From NCBI GenBank assembly GCA_963834305.1, contig CAWIAX010000002.1:744001-808000 (forward strand): 64,000 nt of DNA, in the 5' to 3' direction. Positions within the stretch are counted from its first letter, which is position 1. Each line of letters opens with the position of its first letter. The notes beneath the pieces are model-generated. The model was not told where the DNA came from, made no database searches, and worked only from the letters and a program-made list of their open reading frames with translations. Source of the DNA: JACCXG01 sp963834305 (GTDB lineage: Bacteria; Acidobacteriota; Vicinamibacteria; Vicinamibacterales; 2-12-FULL-66-21). This document shows positions 20,032 through 28,525 of the stretch, one piece after another. Position numbers and translations under genes: made by a program.

Positions 20032-21222
20032 GCACGTTCGTACGCAAGCTGGTGTCCGGTGTGCGGCGCCTCGACAAGCGCCTCAGCCGGCCATCGCGGC
20101 GGCGGCGCATCCTGGTCGATGCGCGCACCCCGGTCAATTTCACGATGGTGGCGCCGGTGTTCCGGGCCATGGCGCGGGACCCGCGGGTAGCGTTCTATTT
20201 CACCGCGACCGAAGAGCCCGGCCGCATGCCGCAGATCTATCGCGAAGCGCCCGGCATCCGGACCATCCACCCGCGGCGCGCGGCGCTGCTCAAGTTCGAC
20301 GCCTACATCGCCTCGGATTTCATGTGGGCACCGCTGCTGCGCGAGACCGCGCGCGTGCAGATCTTCCACGGCGTCGGCGGCAAGTACGGCTTCGATGCGC
20401 CCGACCGGTCGATGCGCGAGTGGCACCGCCTGTTCTTCGTCAACGAACGGCGGCTGCGCAACTTCATCGCCGCCGGGGCGATCGACGCCGACAGCCCGGC
20501 CATCCGCCTGGTCGGCATGCCCAAGGTGGACTGCCTCGTGGACGGCACCTACGATCGCAGCCAGGTCCTGTCCGGCCTCGGCCTCGATCCGTCGCGCCCG
20601 ACCATTCTCTACTCGCCGACCTGGTCGCCGGCGTCATCGCTGAACGCGATGGGCGTCGAGCTGGTGCGCGCGCTGGACCAGATGCCGGTCAACCTGATCG
20701 TCAAGCTGCACGATCGCTCGAGGGATCTGCGCGAGCGCTACTCGGGCGGCGTCGACTGGGCGGCCCGGCTCACGCCGCTGCTCCGCCCCGGCCGCAGCGT
20801 GCTCGCGCCCGGGCACGACATCTCGCCCTATCTCGTCGCGTCCGACCTGATGATCACCGATCACAGCTCCGCCGGCTTCGAGTTCCTCCTGCGCGACCGT
20901 CCCATCGTCCGGATTCACCGGCCGGAGCTCATCGCGCTCGCCAACATCCATCCCGACTACGTCTCGCTGCTGGCCTCGGTCTCACGGTCCGTCAACGACG
21001 CGGCCGGAAACGCTGCAGGCGGTCGAGCGGGCGCTGGCCAACCCGGACGTCCAGCAGGACGAGCGGCGGCTCGTCGCCGCCGATCTCTTCTACCGCCCGG
21101 GCGACGCCACCGCCCGGTCCATCCGGGAGCTCTACGCCCTCATGGAGCTCGAACCGTCGGCCGCCGTCGTCGCGGCGGTCCGCCCTCACGACGCCGGGGA
21201 GCAATGGCCGCAGTCAGCGTAA
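20028..21222 (+). CDS. CDP-glycerol glycerophosphotransferase-like transferase, copy 1 (one frameshift)
   Basis: A GT-B-like protein of the Glyphos_transf/TagF group: RILVDARTPVNFTMVAPVF, VQIFHGVGGKYGFD, ILYSPTWSPASSL, VNLIVKLHDRS and LMITDHSSAGFEFLLRDRP. The HG...GK and the DHSS motif with the following Asp are the nucleotide- and phosphate-binding positions. In Gram-positives the family builds teichoic acid; here it may add glycerol- or ribitol-phosphate or act as a sugar transferase. An extra G at 21006 (GCC-G-GAA) shifts the last 70 codons. The last 19 bases overlap the next gene. Confidence 0.75.
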
Positions 21223-22149
21223 TCATGCCGGCGTTCAACGTGGCGCCGTACATCGGCGCCGCGGTCGAGTCCGTCCAGGCACAGACCTGCGCCGACTGGG
21301 AACTGTTGATCGTCGACGACGGATCGACCGACGAGACCGCCGGCATCGCACGGGCCTGCGCCGCCCGGGATGCGCGCGTGCGCCTGCTGCAGCAGCCCAA
21401 CGCCGGCATCTCGGCGGCCCGGAACCTGGCCATCCGCGAGGCCACCGGCGACTTCCTCGCCATCCTCGACAGCGACGACCTCTGGGAACCGGGCTATCTC
21501 GCCGCGCAGCTCGCGATCTTCGAACGCTGTCCCGACGTGGACATCGTGACCGGCAACGGCTGGTTTCTCGGCGGCCGGCGGCACGGCCTGCCCGCGCGAC
21601 CCTATCCCGATACGCGCCCGCAGCCGACCCTGGCGACCATCCTCGCCGACGAGGAATCGATCTTCATCATGTCGGTCGTGCGCCGGCGGGTCGCCGAGAC
21701 GCTCGGCGGCTTCGACGAAAGCGCTGCGCACCAACGAGGACTACGACTTCTGGCTGCGGGCGGCCCTCGCCGGCTTCCGGTTCAGGCGGAACGACGAGCC
21801 GCTCGGCCATTACCGGCGGCGCGACGACAGCGCCTCGGCGAGCGATGTCCGGATGCTGACGGGAATTCTGCTCGTGTTCGACAAGCTGCGGCCGCTGCTC
21901 GCGGACCGCCCGGAAGAGCGCCGGATCGCGGAGGCGCAGGTGGCCCGGTTCGAGCGCGAGCGTCTGGCGGCCAGGGCCCGCGACGCCCTCAACACGGGAC
22001 ACGTCGACGTCGCGGCCGGACATCTCGCCGACCTGTACCGCCACAGCGGCGGCGCGGCGGTCAAGCTCGCCAGCGTCATGGCGCGCTGGACGCCCCGGCT
22101 GCTGGCGCGCGCCTACCAGCTGCGGCGGGCGCGGCAGGGGGCGGCATGA
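21204..22149 (+). CDS. family 2 glycosyltransferase (one frameshift)
   Basis: Classical soluble GT-A enzyme: VSVIMPAFNVAPYIGAAVES, LLIVDDGSTDETAGIA, GISAARNLAIREATGDFLAI and LDSDDLWEPGYL (DxD). A second acidic motif NEDYDFWLRAALAGF follows the break. One extra G at 21723 (AGC-G-CTG) lies between the two halves. The C-terminal 90 residues are helical and charged. ATG 21204 has GGGGAG six bases upstream. It sits between the two CDP-glycerol-type transferases, and its stop overlaps the second one (ATGA), so the three are one translational unit. Confidence 0.82.
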
Positions 22150-23338
22150 CGGGCAGCGCCCTCCTGGCCCCGGTGGTCCGCACGCTCCGCCGGCTCGACC
22201 ACGCCGCCGGCCGGCTCGCCGGGCGTCGGACGGTGCTGGTGGAAGTCCGGACGCCGATGAATCTCGCCGTCCTCAGGCCGGTGATCGAGCCGCTTCGGCA
22301 GGACCGCCGCATCCGGCTGCTGTTCACCGGGACCGAGCGCGCGGATTTGCGGGCCGCCTTCGCCGAGCTCGGCCTCGAGGGCTCGGTCATCGAGCGGCGG
22401 CGTGCGGCGTGGCGCCGTGTCGATCTGTATGTGAACGCCGACCCCTGGGAGGCGGTGACGCTGCGGCGCGCGGCCAGGCAGCTCAACTTCTTCCATGGGG
22501 TGGCGGGCAAGTACAACCTCGACTGCCCCGCCGACTTGCCGATTGGATTCGACCGCTACGACCGGGTCGCGTTTCCGAACGAGGGGCGCCGCAATGCCTA
22601 CGTCGCCGCCGGGATCGTGCGGGAGGACCGGGCGGCGCTCATCGGCTATCCCAAGGCCGATGTGCTCGTGACCGACCGCCGGGAGGCCCGGCAGCATGCC
22701 GCGGCGCTCGGCCTCGATCCGGCACGCCCGACGGCCATCTTCGCGCCGACCTTCTCCCCCGCTTCGGCGCTGCCATCAGGCCGGCGAGGCGATCATCGAG
22801 ACGCTGCTGGCGGCCGGCTGCAACGTCATCGCCAAGCTCCACGATCGTTCACTCGACCTGGACCCGAAGTATTCGGCGGGTGTGAACTGGCGCGAGCGGC
22901 TCGCCCGCTTCGCCGGCCCGGCTTTCCTCCTGGCAGGCAGCGGCGACTCGACGGCCTTCGTCCTCGCGAGCGACCTGATGGTCACCGACCATAGCTCGAT
23001 CGGCTTCGAGTTCTGCGCGCTCGACCGCCCGTTGATCGTGTACGACGCCCCCGGGCTGATCGAGCTGGCCCGCATCAACGTCGAGAAGGTCGACCTGCTG
23101 CGCTCGGCGGCGCTCGTGGTCCACACCCCGGCGGAGCTGGCGGCCGCCGTGCCCGCAGTGCTCGCCGCCCCGGGCGACCCGGTCGCGCGAGCGGGAGCAC
23201 GCCGCCGCCGCGGTCTTTCATCGTCCCGGCGGCGCCACGGCGCGCGCCCTCCGCCTCGTCTACGAACTGCTGGCGCTGACGCCGGCGACTGACGCCGTCA
23301 CCACGCGCGCCAGCGTCCGCCCGGCACCTTCCGCGTGA
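22146..23338 (+). CDS. CDP-glycerol glycerophosphotransferase-like transferase, copy 2 (two frameshifts)
   Basis: Paralogue of the gene at 20028: VLVEVRTPMNLAVLRPVI, LNFFHGVAGKYNLD, GYPKADVLV, AIFAPTFSPASAL, CNVIAKLHDRSLD and LMVTDHSSIGFEF align motif by motif. The frame breaks near 22772-22774 (an extra G or C in GCTGCCAT) and at 23187 (GC-G-C); the corrected C-terminus HAAAAVFHRPGGATARAL parallels copy 1. The two may add successive glycerol-phosphate-like groups, or one may prime and the other extend. Ends five bases before the next ATG. Confidence 0.75.
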
Positions 23339-23342
23339 CCAC

Positions 23343-24357
23343 ATGAAGTACTCGATTGTCATCGCGACGTACAACCGCGCGGCGGACCTGCGGGACACGC
23401 TGGCCAGCCTGTCCCGCCTGACGCCAGACGGCCCCTGGGAAGTGATCGTCGTCGACAACAATTCGCCGGACGACACCCGCGACGTCGTCGCGGCGGCGGT
23501 GCCCGGCTTTCCCGTGCCGCTGCGCTACCTGTTCGAGCGGGAACAGGGACGCAGCCCGGCGCTCAACGCCGGCATCCGCGCCGCCACCGGCGAGATCATC
23601 GCCACGACCGACGACGACGTGCGCGTGCCGGCGGACTGGCTGACGCAGGCCGCGAGCGGGCTGGCGCGCCTCGACTGCGACTACGTCGGGGGACGCGTGC
23701 TGCCGATCTGGGGCGGCCCGCGTCCGGCCTGGCTGCCCGATCACGGCGGCCGGCAGTGGGCGGTGATCGCGCTGCTCGACTACGGTCCGGAGCCGCTCCA
23801 GTTCGGGACCCGCGTCCCGCTCGGCGTGAACATGGCGTTCAAGCGGAGTGCCTTCGAGCGCGCCGGCCTGTTCGATCCCCACACCGGACGACGCGCCGGC
23901 ACCCTGCTCGGCCAGGAAGTACGCGAATGGTGCATCCGGGCGCGCGCCGCGGGCGTCCGCGGCTTCTACGTCCCGGAGATGGCGCTCGAGCACATCATCC
24001 CGGCCGATCGGCTGAACAAGCGCTACTTCCGGCGCTGGTTCTACTGGCGGGGCATCAGCCGGGCACGGCTCTACGAGCGCGCCGGCCTCGACATGGAGGC
24101 TCCGGAACAGACGACGCTCGACTTCACCACCGTGCCGCACGTCCTCGGGGTGCCGCGCTACCTCTATCGCAAGGCGCTGGCGGCGGCAGCCGGCTGGATC
24201 CGCGACACCTGGCGCGGCCGGCGCATCGCGGCGTTCGAACACGAGCTGTGGCTCTGCTTCTTTGCCGGGATCGTCCGGCAACGCGCGAAAGACCGGCACA
24301 CGGCGCGGACCGCGTGCCCCGGGTGGCGCCCGGCGCGTAGGCGGAGACCACCGATGA
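23343..24357 (+). CDS. family 2 glycosyltransferase, tandem copy 1 (3' end uncertain)
   Basis: GT-A fold: YSIVIATYNRAADLRDTLAS, IVVDNNSPDDTRDVV, GRSPALNAGIRAATGEIIA, TDDDVRVPADWL, then LGVNMAFKRSAFERAGLFD and YFRRWFYWRGISRARL. As written, the frame runs on without a stop into the next glycosyltransferase, giving a 691-residue double protein. A plus-one step near 24285 (CAAC-G-CGCG) would instead end this gene at TGA 24357, overlapping the next ATG (ATGA), which is the arrangement of its neighbours. I prefer two genes; a real fusion of tandem duplicates cannot be ruled out. Confidence 0.75.
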
Positions 24358-25418
24358 GCGGCGCTCCTCCCATCCCGCCGCGCGGCGCCCCCGCGGTGGA
24401 CGCCACCGTGCTGATCTGCACCTACAACCGCGCCGCCTACCTCGGCGACACGCTCGACAGCCTGGCGCGGACGCCGCGCGATCCCGGCTTCTCCTGGGAC
24501 GTGCTCGTCGTCGACAACAACTCCGCCGACGACACGCGCGCGGTGGTGGCCAGCCGCGTCGACCGCTTCCCCGTGCCCCTCCGCTACCTCTTCGAGGGGC
24601 GGCAGGGCAAATCGAACGCGCTCAACACCGGCATGCGGGAAGCGCGGGCCTCGATCATCGTCTTCACGGACGACGACGTGTCCGTCGGACCGGGATGGCT
24701 GGCGGCCTCGGTCGCGCCGCTGCTCGAGCGGCCTGACATCGACTACACCGGCGGCCCGGTGCGGCCGATCTGGGGCGCCGCACGGCCGGCATGGCTCGAC
24801 GAAGCCGGCAATCTCGGCGGCACCATCGCCGTCAAGGATCACGGGGACGCCCCGTTCGTCTTCGAGGACGAGCGCAAGACCCCGCTCGGCGTCAACATGG
24901 CGGTGCGGCGGCAGCTGATCGAGCGGATCGGCGGCTTCCGGCCGGACCTCGGGCGCAACGGCAAGGCGCTGCTCGGCCAGGAGCAGGCGGAGTTCTTCTA
25001 TCGATCGCGCGCGGCCGGCGCCCGCGGGCTCTACGTTCCCGCCATGGTGCTCGACCACGTCGTGCCCGCCTCGCGGCTCACCCGCCACTACTTCCGGCGA
25101 TGGTGGTACTGGAAAGGGGTGTCGCACGCCCGTGTCCACGGCATCCACCGCCGCACCGAGCTCGGCCTCGACGTCGACCGGATGCCGCGGCTGCTGGGTG
25201 TGCCGCGGTTCGTCTTCGGCAACATGCTGCGCAACGCGGCCGACTGGGCACGCGCCCGGCTCCGCCGCGATCCGGCACGATCGGCGGAGCACGGGTTGTC
25301 GCTCGCCTACTACGTCGGGTATTGCCGGGAGATCTGGTGGCCCGGGGAGGTTGGCGGGGCCGGGCGGAGCCGGGTCAGCGGGTCGCGGGCGCCGGGAACA
25401 CCGACGGGCGCTTCCTGA
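24354..25418 (+). CDS. family 2 glycosyltransferase, tandem copy 2
   Basis: Same motifs and order as the preceding gene: TVLICTYNRAAYLGDTLDSL, LVVDNNSADDTRAVV, GKSNALNTGMREARASI, FTDDDVSVGPGWL, LGVNMAVRRQLIERIGGF, LLGQEQAEFFYRSRAAG and HYFRRWWYWKGVSHARV. The two enzymes clearly derive from a duplication and probably add related sugars. GGAG lies nine bases before ATG 24354. The last gene of the first polysaccharide block; a strong hairpin follows. Confidence 0.85.
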   Translation: MSGAPPIPPRGAPAVDATVLICTYNRAAYLGDTLDSLARTPRDPGFSWDVLVVDNNSADDTRAVVASRVDRFPVPLRYLFEGRQGKSNALNTGMREARASIIVFTDDDVSVGPGWLAASVAPLLERPDIDYTGGPVRPIWGAARPAWLDEAGNLGGTIAVKDHGDAPFVFEDERKTPLGVNMAVRRQLIERIGGFRPDLGRNGKALLGQEQAEFFYRSRAAGARGLYVPAMVLDHVVPASRLTRHYFRRWWYWKGVSHARVHGIHRRTELGLDVDRMPRLLGVPRFVFGNMLRNAADWARARLRRDPARSAEHGLSLAYYVGYCREIWWPGEVGGAGRSRVSGSRAPGTPTGAS

Positions 25419-25432
25419 GGCAGACGACACGC

Positions 25433-25462
25433 GGGGACCGGCTGCCATGGCAGCCAGTCCCC
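25433..25462. terminator. strong hairpin between converging genes, probable bidirectional terminator
   Basis: Arms GGGGACCGGCTGCC (25433-25446) and GGCAGCCAGTCCCC (25449-25462) pair over 14 bases with one mismatch and a two-base centre. It lies between the ends of the glycosyltransferase (25418, plus) and the nuclease (25489, minus). No T-run follows on either strand. Confidence 0.6.
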
Positions 25463-25488
25463 GGAATTGCGGTGCCTGACGGCGGCGC

Positions 25489-26915
25489 CTACTTGACTTC
25501 GAACGTCCCCATCACCGGCCGGTGATCCGACGGCGACACGCCGGAGGAGTTGCGGACGTCGAACACCTGCGCCGACTTGAGCGCCAGCCGGCTCGCCGAC
25601 TTGGAGTAGAAGACGTAGTCGATGCGGCTGTTGCGCGTGTTGCCCGCCAGGTTGCCGGAGTAGGCAATCTCGGTGTCGTTGGCCGTGGCCACCGCCCAGG
25701 CATCGTAGAAGGCGGAGGTCATGTTCGACGTCTCCGCGGCCCCCGGCCACGCGTTGAAGTCCCCGACGACGACGTGCTGCTGGGAGAAGGTCGAGACCCA
25801 GCTCTTGAGCTGCGACATCTGGGTGGCCCGGCGCGAGCTCGAGTCGGCATCCAGATGCGTCGAGAAGACGTTGACGCGAATCCCGTTGACCAGGATCTGA
25901 ATGCGGGCGACCGAACGGGAGTAGCTGAGCTGATACGCGCCGACGTCCTCGACCGGGAACGTGCTGAGAATCAGGTTGCCCTGCCCGTTGGTACCGCCGT
26001 CGCGCTGCGCGAACTTGTAGTACCAGGTCTTCCCGGTGGCCGACTTCAGCATCGCCGCGTAGCGCGCCGGCTGGTCCTCGTTGCCGTACGATCCGACGAA
26101 CTTCTCCACCTCGTTCAACGACACCACGTTGGCGCCGGTCTTGACGATCTCGGTGGCGATGCGCTGGATGTTGTAGGCGCCGTCGGTGCCGATCCCGTGA
26201 TGGGTGTTCCAGTCCACGACCTTCAGCAGGGTGCCGGTGGTCGTCGAGGGGGCCGGCGGGGGCGGCGGGGGGGAGCGGAGGGGGTGGCCGTCGCGGTGGG
26301 CGCCGACGACAGATAGGTCACCGGCGACAGGATGATCTGGTCGATCGAGAGGCCATCCTCGCGGGTCTGGATGCGCAGGCGCTGCGTGCCGGTCGTCGAG
26401 AAGTACACGAGCGGGCCGAGCACGCCCTGGCCCCAGCCGTTGTCCTGCCACTTCCAGCCGTTCAGTCCGCAGCCGCTGCACTCCTCGAGGTTCATCTCGG
26501 TGGCCGACGTCGTGCCGATGCGCCACGTGGCGGCCCCTGACGACGTCACGCTCTTGTCGAACTGGAGGAAGATCGAATCGTTCGCCCAGGAGTTGCTGTC
26601 GGCCTTGCCGTGGATCCAGATGCGGTAGGCGGTGTTGTCGCCGGCCGTGAAGGTCACTTCGAAGTAATCGGACGGGCTCGCGAGCGCGCTCGTCTTCTTG
26701 CCGGCGTTCGCGTTGGCGTGGCGGATGGCGGCGCCGCCGCTGGCCGAGCCGTCTGATACGACGGACCACTTTCCGGCGCGGGCCGACGGCGCCGACGGCG
26801 ACAGCACGATGTCACTCTGCGCGGATGCGACAGCCGGGGCCAGCAGCGCCGCCAGGGCCGTCATCAAGAGTCCGCCGCGCAGGGCGGCCAGGTTCACGCG
26901 TCGTCCAAATTGCAT
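25489..26915 (-). CDS. secreted endonuclease/exonuclease/phosphatase-fold enzyme with N-terminal binding domain (one frameshift)
   Basis: Signal peptide to about residue 32 (LLMTALAALLAPAVASAQ). A beta-rich domain of about 170 residues follows (GKWSVVSDGSASGG; WANDSIFLQFD; DGLSIDQIILSP), like carbohydrate-binding modules. A Pro/Thr linker leads to the EEP domain: VVDWNTHHGIG, ANVVSLNEVE (catalytic Glu), FSTHLDAD, VVVGDFNAWPG and IDYVFYSK with SDHRPVMG (catalytic Asp-His). Likely an extracellular DNase or phosphodiesterase. The frame changes by minus one in the C-rich tract coding the linker (about 26262-26275). It is transcribed against the polysaccharide genes on both sides. Confidence 0.8.
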
Positions 26916-27400
26916 CGGTCCTCCACGAAGGGTTGCACTCGAATCAGCCCAGACCCGTCCACACAGCAGCGCTGCGGCTGCGAGCGGGTCCGCCGGCAGC
27001 GTTTCCCGCAGGGAAACGCCTGACAGAACGTGATTGGTGCTGAGGTTGGGAAACGGCCGCCATACAAACGGCCATTCACGGGAGGCTCTAGGGCAAGTCT
27101 GTGACCAAGGTGATGAAGGGCTGGTTTTATTGGTCGAAACGGATCAGCGCCTTGTTTGTTGACTCAACCATTGCTACTGGGGACAACTCAGCCGTTTGTA
27201 GTATTTACACATGAGCTTCTAAAAGCCCAATAAAACAAGGCTGGGGCTTCTATTGATGAGTATTAAATGTAGACATCTCCACAACAATTAACCGACAGCA
27301 GAGATTTCGTACCAACGAAGTGTAGTCAAAGCAGACAGTTCGGCCCGTCAGGCGCGGGGCTTGCAGAGCTATCAATCAATACAGTGGTGTCTCCGACCTC
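26916..27400. other. AT-richer 485-base intergenic region with a 10-bp inverted repeat
   Basis: No gene is evident. From about 27100 to 27330 the base composition is far less GC-rich than the rest of the window. GTTTTATTGG (27124-27133) is repeated inverted as CCAATAAAAC (27227-27236), 93 bases apart. A weak sigma-54-like element, TGGTCACAGACTTGCC on the minus strand (27092-27107), points towards the nuclease gene. The region should hold the promoters of both divergent transcription units. Confidence 0.5.
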
Positions 27401-28525
27401 ATGAGCCAGTCGCCCCACCGTCCGCTCCAGATCGCCATGGTCGCCCCGTCGATGGGTATCCTGGGAGGCCAGGCCGTCCAGGCGGATCGCCTGCTCCGCG
27501 CCTGGGACGGAGACCCCGACGTCCGCGCCTGGCTCGTCCCGATCAACCCCGTGCCGCCAGGTCCATGGCGGCGTGCGGTCGAGGTCAAATATCTCCGGAC
27601 GCTCGCCACCCAGCTGGCGTACTGGCCGCTCCTGCTGCGTGAGTTGAGACGGGCCGACATCGTCCATGTCTTCTCGGCGTCCTATTTTTCGTTCCTGCTC
27701 GCTCCTCTGCCGGCCGTCCTGATCGCGAAGCTCCTCGGCAAGCCCGTCGTGATGAACTACCGGAGCGGCCAGGCGCCGGATCACCTGCAGCGGTCCGCCG
27801 TGGCGCGAGGCACGCTCCGCCGGGTCGAACGGAACGCCGTCCCGTCGGCCTTCCTGCGCGACGTGTTCGCCCGCTACGGCGTGGCGGCCACCATCATCCC
27901 GAACATCGTGGACGTGGAGCGGTTCCAGTTCCGCCGGCGTGAGCCGCTGCGGCCGCACCTCCTGTCCACCCGCAACTTCGAGGAGCTCTACAACCTGCCG
28001 TGTACGCTGCGGGCGTTCCGCCTGGTGCAGCAGCGCCATCCCGAGGCCACGCTCACACTCGTCGGCGGCGGATCGGCGGAAGCGGCGCTGCGGCAGCTGG
28101 CGGCCGAACTGGGGCTGCGGAACGTCCGCTTCATCGGCCGGGTGCCGCCGCAGGACATCTGGCAGTACTACGCCGAGGCGGATATCTATCTGCAGACGCC
28201 CGACATCGACAACATGCCCTCGTCGGTCCTTGAAGCCTTCGCCAGCGGCTGTCCGGTCGTGGCAACGAATGCCGGGGGCGTGCCCGCCATCCTGACGCAC
28301 CGCACGCACGGGTTGCTGGTCGGGTGCGGCGACCATGCGGCGGCGGCCGACAGCATTACCCGGCTGATCGAGGACCCGGCGCTCACCGCCCGGCTGACGG
28401 TGCAGGCCCGCGAGAGCTGCGAGCAGTACCGCTGGCAGGCGGTCCGGGCGCAGTGGCTGGCGCTCTACGAGGGCATGGTGGCGCGCGACCGGACGGTCTC
28501 CGATCGGACGGTCCGTGCGGTATGA
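27401..28525 (+). CDS. family 4 glycosyltransferase
   Basis: Intact, 374 residues, GT-B fold. N-terminal Gly loop APSMGILGGQAVQADRLL; central SAFLRDVFARYGVAATIIPNIVD; donor-binding half with TLTLVGGGSAEAAL, VRFIGRVPPQDIWQYYAEADIYLQ split by the usual helix, and the EX7E motif in PSSVLEAFASGCPVVATNAGGVP. A retaining enzyme using a nucleotide sugar at the cytoplasmic membrane face. It opens the second polysaccharide block, after the AT-rich promoter region. Stop overlaps the next start (ATGA). Confidence 0.88.
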   Translation: MSQSPHRPLQIAMVAPSMGILGGQAVQADRLLRAWDGDPDVRAWLVPINPVPPGPWRRAVEVKYLRTLATQLAYWPLLLRELRRADIVHVFSASYFSFLLAPLPAVLIAKLLGKPVVMNYRSGQAPDHLQRSAVARGTLRRVERNAVPSAFLRDVFARYGVAATIIPNIVDVERFQFRRREPLRPHLLSTRNFEELYNLPCTLRAFRLVQQRHPEATLTLVGGGSAEAALRQLAAELGLRNVRFIGRVPPQDIWQYYAEADIYLQTPDIDNMPSSVLEAFASGCPVVATNAGGVPAILTHRTHGLLVGCGDHAAAADSITRLIEDPALTARLTVQARESCEQYRWQAVRAQWLALYEGMVARDRTVSDRTVRAV

